A DNA stretch of 64,000 nt, from NCBI RefSeq assembly GCF_009789675.1, contig NZ_CP046914.1, forward strand, positions 372,001-436,000. Reading direction: 5' to 3'. The notes under the pieces are model-generated. The model was given only the letters and a program-made list of their open reading frames with translations. It searched no databases and had not been told where the DNA came from. The DNA comes from Paraburkholderia acidisoli. Lineage in GTDB: Bacteria; Pseudomonadota; Gammaproteobacteria; Burkholderiales; Burkholderiaceae. Shown here piece by piece: positions 34,262 to 42,289 of the stretch. The position numbers and the translations under genes are program-made. Each line of letters starts with the position of its first letter. Within the stretch, counting starts at the first letter, position 1.

Positions 34262-35143
34262 TCAGGCCGCCGCGGCCACGTCCAGCTCCATCGAGCCGAT
34301 ACCGCCAATGGTGCCCTTGAGGCGATCGCCCGCCGCGAGTTGCGAAACGCCCGCGGGCGTGCCCGTGGTGATCAGCGTGCCGGGCTTGAGCGTGGTCACG
34401 CTCGACAGGAAGCGGATCAGTTCGCGCACGCCGTTGATCATGTCCGCCGTATGCGCGTGCATGACGTTGCTGCCGTTCTGCTCGACGTCGATATGCAGAT
34501 TCTGCGGCTCGCGAATCTCGTCGCGCGTCACGAACCACGGCCCCACGCCGCAAAACGTGTCGAAGCCCTTGCGGATATTGCGCGTGTTGTGACGGCGGCC
34601 CCACGGGTCGCGAATGCTGATGTCCCAGCACATCGTGTAGCCGAACACGTAGTCGAGCGCCTGCTCCGCGCTCACGTCCTTCGCGCTGCGGCCGATCACC
34701 ACGCACAGCTCGCACTCGAAGTCCACGTGGTTCGCGATCTTCGGCAGGATCACCGTGCCGCCCGGACCGACGATCGCGGAAGACGGCTTGAGGAACACCT
34801 CGGCCATGAGTTCGTCGGGCGAAAACTGCGAGCGGTCGTACGCGCCCACGCGGCCCGTCATTTCGGTCTGGTGCGAGCGATAGTTGGCGGCGCCGGCCCA
34901 GATCGCGGGCGGATTGTCGATAGGCGCGAGCAACCGCGCCGCGGCCAGCGGCAGCGCCTCGCCCCGGCGCGCCACGGCGAGCGCGTCCTGCGCGCCGGGA
35001 TGATTCGCGAGCGCGTCGATCACTTCGGCCATCGACGCCTGGGCGCGCGTCGCGCCGGTGGTCGCGAGCGCGTCGGCGAGCGGATAAATGGCGTCGCCCT
35101 CGATCAGCCCGGGCAACCCTTCGTTGTAGCGGCAAATCTTCAT
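34262..35143 (-). CDS. Fumarylacetoacetate hydrolase-family enzyme
   Basis: A 293-residue FAH-superfamily protein. Metal ligands Glu143 and Glu145 (HVDFECELCVV) and Asp174 (CWDISIRD) are in place, followed by TTGTPAGV near the C-terminus. Family members are hydrolases, hydratases (MhpD) or 4-oxalocrotonate decarboxylases of meta-cleavage pathways, and one of these roles would follow the alpha/beta hydrolase. An upstream extension of the frame is Pro/Arg-rich and was rejected; MKICRYNEGLPGLIEGD is the family-like start. Confidence 0.88.
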   Translation of the reverse strand: MKICRYNEGLPGLIEGDAIYPLADALATTGATRAQASMAEVIDALANHPGAQDALAVARRGEALPLAAARLLAPIDNPPAIWAGAANYRSHQTEMTGRVGAYDRSQFSPDELMAEVFLKPSSAIVGPGGTVILPKIANHVDFECELCVVIGRSAKDVSAEQALDYVFGYTMCWDISIRDPWGRRHNTRNIRKGFDTFCGVGPWFVTRDEIREPQNLHIDVEQNGSNVMHAHTADMINGVRELIRFLSSVTTLKPGTLITTGTPAGVSQLAAGDRLKGTIGGIGSMELDVAAAA

Positions 35144-35177
35144 CGTTCTGGTGCTCTCGGTCGTTATGGGCAGGCGT

Positions 35178-36425
35178 TCAAGCCGATGCGGCGCTCGTGG
35201 CGGCGGCGGCACCCGCAGGCGGGTCCGCGTAGAGTTCCGCGACCACGGGCGTCTTGTCCCACTCGGCGGCGGGATCGAAGCCATACAGCCAGTCGTTCTT
35301 GCCGTGCATGCTGCCCTTGCCCGCCGCGATCGCGTCTTTCTGCGCCTGGCTGTCTTTCATGTGCTTGAAGCTGAGGTTGGCGAGCGCGAGACGCTGCACG
35401 CCGTGCACACGCGGAATGCGCACGCGGCGGAAGTTCGCGAAAGCTTCTTCGGGGTCCGCGCAAGCCGCCAGCCAGCGGCCCAGAACATAGGCGTCCTCGA
35501 ACGCCTGGCAGGCGCCCTGGCCCGCGTTGGGCACCATCGCGTGCGCCGCGTCGCCGATCAGCTGGATGCGCTCGCGGCCCCAGTTGTCGTTGATCGGCCG
35601 CGCGAAGAGGCCCCACTTCATGCAGTCGGTCACGAGATCGAGCAAGGCCTTCAGGCGCGGTTCGGGATCGGCGAAACTCGCGCGCATTTCGTCCGGATCG
35701 CCGCGCTTGTTCCAGCTTTCCTCGACCCAGTCGCCCGTGTCCTGCTGCGTGACGATATTCACGAGCTTCTTCTGGCGGATGTAGTAGGCGCGCACATGCG
35801 CGCCCGGCCCGACCCACTCGGTTTGCCCGGTCGGCTCCAGAATCCACTCGGGCACATCGCTCGCGTTGAGCAGCGAACGCCACGCCATCTGGCCCGTGTA
35901 GGCAGGGTTGTCGTCGCCGTACAGCGTCTGGCGCAGCACCGACTTCACGCCGTCCGCGCCGATCACATAGTCGGCGCGCACGCGCCGGCCGTTGTCGAAC
36001 ACGAGTTCCACGTCGTCGCGATGCGGCGTGGCCGCCACGAGCCGGTGACCGAGATGGATGTGCGAGGCGTCAAGCGTGGACGCGAGCGCGTCGAGCAGAT
36101 CGGCGCGGTGGAACGAGTAGTACGGCGCGCCCCATTTTTCAGCGAGCTTGAAGCGGTCGCGGAATTCGAGGAATTCGCCGCTCTGCATGTTGCGCGTGTA
36201 TTCGCCGGGCGAACGGTGACCGACCGCATCCACGCGTTCGCGTGCGCCCAGGCCCCACAACGCCTTCACCGCTTGCGGGCTGCAGCTGACCGCCGCGCCG
36301 ATCTCGCCGAGCGCCGGCGCCGCCTCGAACAGTTCCGCCTCCACGCCGAATGTCTTCAGCGCGTTCGCCGTCGCTGTGCCGGCGAGGCCGCCGCCCACGA
36401 TTGCAATACGGCATTTCGTTACCAT
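35178..36425 (-). CDS. FAD-dependent aromatic monooxygenase (salicylate-hydroxylase-like)
   Basis: A 415-residue class A flavin monooxygenase. FAD Rossmann loop IAIVGGGLAGTATANAL at the N-terminus, the DG motif VIGADGVKSVLR, and the GD motif LIGDAAHAMVPNAGQGA. It should hydroxylate an aromatic acid, possibly with decarboxylation as in salicylate hydroxylase, to give the diphenol for the extradiol dioxygenase. It is first in the operon behind the promoter at 36545 and has GACAAGGAGACACGC as ribosome site. 3-Hydroxybenzoate 6-hydroxylase and related enzymes are alternatives. Confidence 0.88.
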   Translation of the reverse strand: MVTKCRIAIVGGGLAGTATANALKTFGVEAELFEAAPALGEIGAAVSCSPQAVKALWGLGARERVDAVGHRSPGEYTRNMQSGEFLEFRDRFKLAEKWGAPYYSFHRADLLDALASTLDASHIHLGHRLVAATPHRDDVELVFDNGRRVRADYVIGADGVKSVLRQTLYGDDNPAYTGQMAWRSLLNASDVPEWILEPTGQTEWVGPGAHVRAYYIRQKKLVNIVTQQDTGDWVEESWNKRGDPDEMRASFADPEPRLKALLDLVTDCMKWGLFARPINDNWGRERIQLIGDAAHAMVPNAGQGACQAFEDAYVLGRWLAACADPEEAFANFRRVRIPRVHGVQRLALANLSFKHMKDSQAQKDAIAAGKGSMHGKNDWLYGFDPAAEWDKTPVVAELYADPPAGAAAATSAASA

Positions 36426-36544
36426 GCGTGTCTCCTTGTCATTTCGTCAGTCGTCGTGCCGCGCTGGCTGCGCGCGCTTCGGCGAATCCGGGCTTCGGCC
36501 GTTGCGCTGGCTTCGGCGCGCCTCGTGATCACCGGGACGAATTG

Positions 36545-36573
36545 ACTATACGGACTCGCGATAACGCGAACAA
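36545..36573 (-). promoter_or_regulatory. Sigma-70 promoter for the FAD-hydroxylase operon
   Basis: Minus strand: -35 TTGTTC, 17-bp spacer, -10 TATAGT, about 115 bp before the FAD-hydroxylase ATG. It aligns base for base in many positions with the promoter at 29875, including the spacing to the upstream palindrome. Confidence 0.65.
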
Positions 36574-36593
36574 CACAACAATTCAGCGGGAAA

Positions 36594-36610
36594 GATTAGC
36601 GGCGCTTATG
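36594..36610. promoter_or_regulatory. LysR-type palindrome, third copy (GATTAGC-GGC-GCTTATG)
   Basis: Imperfect relative of the palindromes at 23284 and 29924, at the same distance from its -35 as in the 29875 promoter. Conserved flanks CAACAATTC and TATCGAG/TATTTCG extend the similarity to about 70 bp. No local LysR gene adjoins this site, so one of the two paralogs probably acts in trans. The rest of the 36426-36753 gap holds no gene. Confidence 0.55.
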
Positions 36611-36753
36611 TATCGAGACGCGCTGCGCGGCGGCCGCGCAACCCGCGCTGGAAGCCGCGTCGAACACGGCGGTAATGATCGGTAATGTGGCCGGCCGCTT
36701 GCGGGTACGTCGCGTGCAACGAGGTAGGCTCGTCAAACGGAGAACGTTGCCAC

Positions 36754-36894
36754 ATGAAAAAGCTTGCTCTCAGCCTTCTTGCCAGCGCGATGATCGTCAC
36801 GATTCCCACGCTCGCCCGCGCGGACGACCACCATCATCATCCCGTGTGCCATAGCGTCAAGGATCACGGACATTGGCACAAGGTCTGCCACTAA
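36754..36894 (+). CDS. Small exported His-rich (HHHH-motif) protein
   Basis: A 46-residue precursor. A signal peptide MKKLALSLLASAMIVTIPTL, cleaved near ARADD, leaves a mature peptide of about 22 residues rich in His and Cys (DDHHHHPVCHSVKDHGHWHK). Such a peptide could bind metal ions in the periplasm, by composition only. GGAGAA precedes the ATG and a strong terminator follows, so it is a complete single-gene unit. I recall short HHHH-motif proteins annotated in Burkholderia, without a known function. Confidence 0.75.
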   Translation: MKKLALSLLASAMIVTIPTLARADDHHHHPVCHSVKDHGHWHKVCH

Positions 36895-36935
36895 ACCGGG
36901 TTTTACCTCAGCCTCTCGCAGTCGCGAGATTTCAG

Positions 36936-36959
36936 GCCCGTCCATGACGGGCTTTTTTT
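36936..36959 (+). terminator. Rho-independent terminator after the His-rich gene
   Basis: Stem GCCCGTC / GACGGGC with a CAT loop, followed by seven T. It lies 42 bp after the stop codon and is the clearest intrinsic terminator in the window. Confidence 0.9.
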
Positions 36960-37079
36960 ATCGGCCATGCGCGGCATAAGAAGGTCTTATCGACGCGATA
37001 AGACCTGGGTACTTGCCCGAATCGCGACGCTCCCTAACATGTCGTTTGGCTCTGGCATCGAAAAAGGAAAAGCTTGCCC

Positions 37080-38234
37080 ATGCGAATGCGTCGCCGCGAA
37101 TTTCTCGCCGCCACGGGCGCGACCTGCGCCATGCTGCCGTTCGGACCCGCGTTCGCGGCCGCGCGACCGCTCAAGCTCGAGATTGCGGCGCGCTCGCCGT
37201 GGATGGCCAATCAGGTTGCGCTGACGAGCCAGAACGTCATGTTTCTCGGCTGTCCGCGCTACGCGCACGACACGCCCACACCCTCGCTCGCGCGCCGCGA
37301 ACCGGACGGCACTTTCGCGCCGTTTCCCGGCAATGCGTGGAATCAATGGAAGCCCGGTGACGACGGCTACAGCGCTTTCGTCTACCTGAACTCGGTGCAT
37401 ATTTTCGCGGACGACACCGTCTGGTGCGTCGATCAGGGCGCCTTGCCACAAGGCATTTTTCCCGATGTCGACGCAACGCTGAGCCCCGCGGCGCAGAAGC
37501 TCGTCCAGCTCGACGCGGCAACGGGCGCCGTGCTCGGCGTGCTGCGTTTCGATGCGACGATCCTGCCGCCGGGCGCGCAGATGAACGACCTGCGCTTTCA
37601 CGGCGCGAAGCTGTACATCACGGACTCGGGCCTGGGCGGCCTGATCGTGCATGACCGCGCGACGGGCAAAACCCTGCGCCGGCTTTCCGGCAACACGGTG
37701 ACGAAGGCTTCCGCGACCGACGTTCCCGCGCTGCTCGCGCACGTCAAAGGCGGGCAGACCTTTCGGCCGCCCAACAGCGACCTGATCGAAATCACGGCAG
37801 ACGGCAGGTGGCTGTATTGGGCCGCGCCCACGGGGCCGCTTTATCGCGTCGAGACGCGTTACCTCGACGATCCCGCGCTCTCCGACGCCGATCTCGCCGC
37901 GCGGGTCGAGCACGTCTACGACAACCGCTTTTCGGGCGGCTGCTCGATGGATTCGCGCGGCAACGTCTACTTTTCGGAAACCGTCACGCGCAACCTCACC
38001 GTGTGGTCGCCAACGGGAAAGACCGCCGTGCTCGCGTCCGATCCCACGCTGGTGCGCCCCGACGGTTCGTTCATCAGCCGCGACCGGCGGCTGTACGTTC
38101 CCGTCAAGCAACCCGTTCCGGCCAACGCGGCGCAAGACGGCACCGCCGGTAACGCGCCTTTCGTGATCTACGCGGTCACGCTGCCGGACGTGTTCGACGG
38201 CATCGCGCTGGGCGGCCCCGTCACGGGCGCGTGA
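37080..38234 (+). CDS. Tat-exported Yellow/major-royal-jelly-like beta-propeller protein
   Basis: A 384-residue periplasmic protein. The signal MRMRRREFLAATGA has a twin-arginine motif and is cleaved near AFAAARP. The mature region (VALTSQNVMFLGCPRY, AFVYLNSVHIFADDTVWCVD, MNDLRFHGAKLYITDSG) matches the MRJP/Yellow six-bladed propeller, related to lactonases such as gluconolactonase. AAAGGAAAAGC is the ribosome site; a TTG two codons earlier is possible. Neighbours give no pathway, so a sugar-lactone or redox-small-molecule role is only a guess. Confidence 0.8.
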   Translation: MRMRRREFLAATGATCAMLPFGPAFAAARPLKLEIAARSPWMANQVALTSQNVMFLGCPRYAHDTPTPSLARREPDGTFAPFPGNAWNQWKPGDDGYSAFVYLNSVHIFADDTVWCVDQGALPQGIFPDVDATLSPAAQKLVQLDAATGAVLGVLRFDATILPPGAQMNDLRFHGAKLYITDSGLGGLIVHDRATGKTLRRLSGNTVTKASATDVPALLAHVKGGQTFRPPNSDLIEITADGRWLYWAAPTGPLYRVETRYLDDPALSDADLAARVEHVYDNRFSGGCSMDSRGNVYFSETVTRNLTVWSPTGKTAVLASDPTLVRPDGSFISRDRRLYVPVKQPVPANAAQDGTAGNAPFVIYAVTLPDVFDGIALGGPVTGA

Positions 38235-38539
38235 ACTCGCCGCGCGCGTTTCGAACTCCGGTTGGCAAGTCATCGGGACGAAACGGCGTGGCGCAATGCC
38301 GCCGCCGCGAAAAGCGCGGCATATTCGAAAACGCGTCCATTCATATCGGCGTTATGGCCGGGCGAGTCGCGCGCTTTATACCACGATGACTTTGCTGGCT
38401 AAAAAAGCATCGGTGGAAAATGAAAGGGCGATCAAAATACCCGCAACAGGCGTTATCCAGTTGGCTTCAAGGCGGATTATCGAAGCCCGCGATAACTCGC
38501 CTCGGGTGACGTAAAAGAGGCGGCACCCCGGCCGCATTG

Positions 38540-38572
38540 CGGCTTCAATCCGGCTTCATTCCGGCTTCATTC
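38540..38572. repeat. 11-bp tandem repeat, 3 copies, intergenic
   Basis: Unit CGGCTTCATTC twice preceded by CGGCTTCAATC. It lies in a 630-bp stretch (38235-38865) between the propeller gene and the GGDEF/EAL gene. Apart from the promoter at 38691 I see no convincing gene there; a 72-codon plus-strand frame from 38296 lacks a ribosome site and family features. Confidence 0.85.
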
Positions 38573-38690
38573 GCGCGTGCGGGCCGCCCCCGGCGAGTCC
38601 ACGAAAGCCCGGCGGCGGACGGATGGCCACGCGCCGGTGAATTTGAAACGTTTGCGCGATAAAACGTCGTGATTTCCCGCCGTTTTCCAA

Positions 38691-38719
38691 TTGAGTCTGT
38701 TGCGGACAGCGGCTAGAAT
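38691..38719 (+). promoter_or_regulatory. Candidate promoter for the GGDEF/EAL gene
   Basis: -35 TTGAGT, 17-bp spacer, -10 TAGAAT, about 145 bp before the ATG. The downstream leader contains short repeats of CATG-GATTCATGG type. Prediction by sequence only. Confidence 0.45.
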
Positions 38720-38865
38720 CCATGAGGATTCATGGAAACTCATGGGAATTGAAAATCGCTGGGCGGATCGATTCCGGGCATCAATAATCGATTCGAATAC
38801 CGCGTTTGCCCGCGCCGCCTACGTCCACTGAGAGTGTCTTTCGAGACCGATCAACCGCCCAAACA

Positions 38866-40983
38866 ATGAAAATCACGCAAATCGGGGTAAGGAATTCCGG
38901 GACCAGCCTCGATGAGCGCGCATTCGAGGCGCCATCGTCCGGCGATCCGGTTGATCGAAAGCGTATTCAGGGCGCCATGGGCTATGCGCTTTATCTCCTC
39001 GATGTCGACGGCATAATCCGCACCTGGAATACCGGCGCGCAGCAAGCCATGGGCTATCCGGCGGGCGACATCATCGGGCGGCATTTTTCATGCTGCTACA
39101 CCGCCGAAGACCAGACCGCCGGTATTCCCGCGCAAGACCTCGCCATGGCCAGGGAAACGGGCAGGCTCGAAACCACGGGCTGGCGTCTGCGCAAGGACGG
39201 CACGCGGTTCCGGGCCGGCGTCCTCGTCGAGCCGATCTACGACGGCGAAGGCGCGCTGTTCGGCTTCGCAAAGCTGCTTTACGACGCCAACGAACACCAC
39301 GACACGTCGCGGGCACTCGAAGAGACCACCCGCAACCTGGATCTCGCGCTCAGCAACATATCGCAAGGGTTGTGTCTGTTCGACCATCGCGGCCGCCTCG
39401 TCCTGTCCAACAGCCAGTTCTCGCATGTCCTCTCGCTGCCTTCGCGAGTCGTGTCGCGCGGCATGCCGCTCAGCACGATACTACGGCGCATAGGCGAGCG
39501 CGCCGGCGTGCCGCGCGAGCGCATGGCGGCGTACGTGAGAAACGCGCGCAAGCAGTTCATGCATCGCCCCGAAGCCAACCGGCCGCAGGTGACGATGGAG
39601 ATCGACCATCTGGGCCGCAGCATCTCGGTCGTTACCCGTCTGCTTTCGCACGGCGGCTGGGTCTCCACGATCGAGGACGTGACCGAGCGGCGCGCCGCCG
39701 AAAAGCGCATCACGTATCTCGCGCATCACGATCATCTGACCGACCTGCCCAACCGGCTGCGTTTCCAGGAAAGCCTCTCCGCGCTCGCGAAACAGGCCTC
39801 TGCCGAGCAACCGTTCGCACTCCTCTACCTTGACCTCGACCGTTTCAAGTCGGTCAACGACACGCACGGCCATCACGTGGGCGACGCGCTGCTCAAGGCC
39901 GTGGCCCGGCGTCTGCAGGAGTCGGTGAGTTCGAGCGATCAGCTGGCTCGTCTGAGCGGCGACGAGTTCGCCATTCTGCAAATTCCGTATCGCAGCGTGG
40001 ACGAAGCCAAAGCGCTCGCGCAACGCTGCATCGACAATCTTGCCGAGCCGTTCGAGATCGCGGGCAATGAAATCTGCATTGGCGCGAGCGTCGGGATCGT
40101 CGTTCATGCGCGGGCCGGGATCGACGCGGAAACGGTGCTCCAGCGCGCGGACCTCGCGCTCTACGCGGCCAAGCGCGAGGGGCGCAACTGCTGCCGTTTG
40201 TACGAGAGCGGCATGAAGAATCCGCTGCGACTGCGCAACGAACTCGAAGAGGATCTGCGGCGGGCCCTGCGCGCGAATCAACTGGAACTGCACTACCAGC
40301 CGATCGTCGACGCGCATACGGGCATCACCACCGCCTGCGAGGCGCTGCTGCGCTGGCATCATCCCAAGCGCGGCCCCATCTCGCCGGCCGACTTCATTCC
40401 CGTTGCGGAAGAGCGCGGCCTGATGCCGGAACTCGGGGCGTGGGTGCTGGAAAAGGCGTGTCGCGACGCGGTGCTGTGGCCCGCGCATATTCGCCTGAGC
40501 GTCAACGTTTCGCCGGCGCAGCTGATACACGCGAACTTCACGCACATACTGGCCAAAGCGCTGGCGAACGCGAGGCTTCCCGCGCATCGTCTGGAAGTCG
40601 AAATTACCGAAACCGTGCTGCTGGAATCGTCCGGTACGTCGTCGCGTATTCTCAACGAAATTCGCGCGATGGGCGTGGGAGTGGCCATGGACGATTTCGG
40701 CAAGGGCTACTCGTCGCTGGGTCTTTTGCAAAGCGTGCCCTTTACGCGGGTGAAAATCGATCGCGGCTTCGTCAACGGCCTCGGGAACAACCCGAAATCG
40801 GCGGCCATTATCCACGCGATCACCGAGCTATGCCGCAGTCTCGATCTGCCCATCACGGCGGAAGGCGTCGAAACCGGCGTTCAACGGCAGGCCTTGCTCG
40901 ACGAGCGCTGTCATGAACTGCAGGGCTTTTTCTTCGCTCGTCCCGCGCCTGCCATGGCGCTCGAACCTTATCTGAGCGCCTAG
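38866..40983 (+). CDS. PAS-PAS-GGDEF-EAL protein (cyclic-di-GMP turnover)
   Basis: A cytosolic signalling protein of about 705 residues without membrane segments. PAS domain 1 lies at about 35-130 (GYALYLLDVDGIIRTWNTGA), a second PAS at about 150-250 (ISQGLCLFDHRGRLVLSN), GGDEF at about 275-435 with the active-type ARLSGDEFAIL, and EAL at about 450-700. The EAL catalytic residues look intact (CEALLRW, EITETVL, MDDFGKGYSSL, KIDRGFV). Both diguanylate cyclase and phosphodiesterase activity are therefore possible. No clear ribosome site precedes MKITQIGV; a TTG 60 bp earlier is an alternative start. Confidence 0.9.
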   Translation: MKITQIGVRNSGTSLDERAFEAPSSGDPVDRKRIQGAMGYALYLLDVDGIIRTWNTGAQQAMGYPAGDIIGRHFSCCYTAEDQTAGIPAQDLAMARETGRLETTGWRLRKDGTRFRAGVLVEPIYDGEGALFGFAKLLYDANEHHDTSRALEETTRNLDLALSNISQGLCLFDHRGRLVLSNSQFSHVLSLPSRVVSRGMPLSTILRRIGERAGVPRERMAAYVRNARKQFMHRPEANRPQVTMEIDHLGRSISVVTRLLSHGGWVSTIEDVTERRAAEKRITYLAHHDHLTDLPNRLRFQESLSALAKQASAEQPFALLYLDLDRFKSVNDTHGHHVGDALLKAVARRLQESVSSSDQLARLSGDEFAILQIPYRSVDEAKALAQRCIDNLAEPFEIAGNEICIGASVGIVVHARAGIDAETVLQRADLALYAAKREGRNCCRLYESGMKNPLRLRNELEEDLRRALRANQLELHYQPIVDAHTGITTACEALLRWHHPKRGPISPADFIPVAEERGLMPELGAWVLEKACRDAVLWPAHIRLSVNVSPAQLIHANFTHILAKALANARLPAHRLEVEITETVLLESSGTSSRILNEIRAMGVGVAMDDFGKGYSSLGLLQSVPFTRVKIDRGFVNGLGNNPKSAAIIHAITELCRSLDLPITAEGVETGVQRQALLDERCHELQGFFFARPAPAMALEPYLSA

Positions 40984-41008
40984 CGGCAACCGTCCCGCGT
41001 TTCCCGCT

Positions 41009-41206
41009 TCAGTTGTAGCCGAGAATGGCGACCGACGACACATCGCTGCGATCGGACACATTGCCCGCGATCTGCGCCATGGGATGACTCAGAAGCGACG
41101 CGTAAAGCGTTGCCGTTCGCTGCGCATGGGTCGCGTGCACTGGCGCCGTGCTCGTGCGAGCCGTCGCGGCGGGCTGAAATAAAGCGTGAATCGTCAACGA
41201 AGTCAT
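41009..41206 (-). CDS. Small hypothetical protein, 65 aa
   Basis: A Thr/Ala/Ser-rich frame, MTSLTIHALFQPAATART to SSVAILGYN, in the gap between the GGDEF/EAL gene and the DUF4392 gene. It has no obvious signal, membrane segment or known motif, and only a weak GGTG before the ATG. The uneven composition, including Tyr/Asn at the C-terminus, is not that of a typical antisense shadow. I cannot assign a function and it may not be expressed. Confidence 0.3.
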   Translation of the reverse strand: MTSLTIHALFQPAATARTSTAPVHATHAQRTATLYASLLSHPMAQIAGNVSDRSDVSSVAILGYN

Positions 41207-41276
41207 AGTGGCACCATGAATGAGTTTGCCGCGTACCGGACGCCTCGAGCCCGAAGGCCGAAGGCGTCCAGCGCGC

Positions 41277-42287
41277 TTATTTGAAAGCCGGCGCGATGAT
41301 CGTCGAGATCAGTTGCGCAACGGCGAGATGCGTGGCCTCGGGAATGCCGTCCACATTGCCGTCGATCACGTTCGCCACGGAGTTGATCAGGCCGATATCC
41401 ACGCCACGACGCAGCAACGCCGCTTCCATCGCAGGGCTATGCGCGAGCGCCGCCTTGTTGCTGCGGGCCGCATAAGCCCCCGCAATGGCATAGCAGCCCC
41501 AGTTCGAGCACGCCGCCGTCACGAGGACGTCCGCGCCTGTTACGGCGCCAATGCCCGCGCTGCCGTCCGGTCGCTGGTCGCCGAACTTCACATGGCTTTT
41601 GACCGCCTCCGCCACCACGCCCATGCCGATCTCGTTGCCGCCGTCGCCCACGGCGACCGTGGGAATCTTGCGCTCGATGGCTTCGTCGAACAGATAGTCG
41701 ATACGGGCGCGCCCCATGCCATAGTCGATCCCGCGCATGCTGCAATAAATGCCGTCAGCATTGCGGCCCACACGTTCGGTCGAAAAGAACAGCGCGGGCC
41801 GATACTTTTCGATGAGCGCGGCGGCCGCCCGCTTCGCCGGCTCGTCCTCCACGGGAAACGCTTCGACGCACACCACGGCGAGGCTGCCGTCGTCACGGGC
41901 AAGCTTCGCCTGTTCGTACGGCAAAACCGTGAGGCCCGCGCTCGTGAGAATGGCCGCCGTGGTGTCGATCAGCGTTGCCTCGACAAAAGCGATGCACAAC
42001 GCGTGCTTCGAAAGCGACAAGGCGCGCACCACGGCCGCGAGGCCCGCCGGGCCGTCGTTTTCGCCAATGGAAGGCGAGATCCACGCGCGCGACACCGAGC
42101 CCGTCGTGACGAATACGTTGGCTTTGTCAGGAATGCTCAGCAACGCATCGGCTGCCGCGCCGACGAGCGAACCGCCCTGCCGCGCGCGCGCGGCGCGATA
42201 CAGCTGCTCCACGCCCCGGCCGCCGAGGTCGAGCGATACGAGAGCGTCGAGGCGGTCGTCGATTTGACTGAATGCGGGGTTGCCCAT
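41277..42287 (-). CDS. DUF4392 (D-glutamate-cyclase-like) protein, copy 1
   Basis: A 336-residue cytosolic protein of the DUF4392 family, the domain of mitochondrial D-glutamate cyclase that turns D-glutamate into 5-oxo-D-proline. Conserved pieces shared with the second copy in this operon are IGENDGPAGLAAVVRAL, VAVGDGGNEIGMGVV and AACSNWGCYAIAGAYAA. It begins 2 bp after the PLP-enzyme stop and is last in the operon. Pairwise similarity to copy 2 is low outside the motifs, so they probably form a heteromer or act on different compounds. The D-glutamate activity is inferred, not certain. Confidence 0.8.
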   Translation of the reverse strand: MGNPAFSQIDDRLDALVSLDLGGRGVEQLYRAARARQGGSLVGAAADALLSIPDKANVFVTTGSVSRAWISPSIGENDGPAGLAAVVRALSLSKHALCIAFVEATLIDTTAAILTSAGLTVLPYEQAKLARDDGSLAVVCVEAFPVEDEPAKRAAAALIEKYRPALFFSTERVGRNADGIYCSMRGIDYGMGRARIDYLFDEAIERKIPTVAVGDGGNEIGMGVVAEAVKSHVKFGDQRPDGSAGIGAVTGADVLVTAACSNWGCYAIAGAYAARSNKAALAHSPAMEAALLRRGVDIGLINSVANVIDGNVDGIPEATHLAVAQLISTIIAPAFK

Positions 42288-42289
42288 GA

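Noticed and set aside
38296..38514. 72-codon plus-strand frame in the gap before the GGDEF/EAL gene
   Set aside because: No ribosome site, no recognisable motif, mixed composition; judged random.
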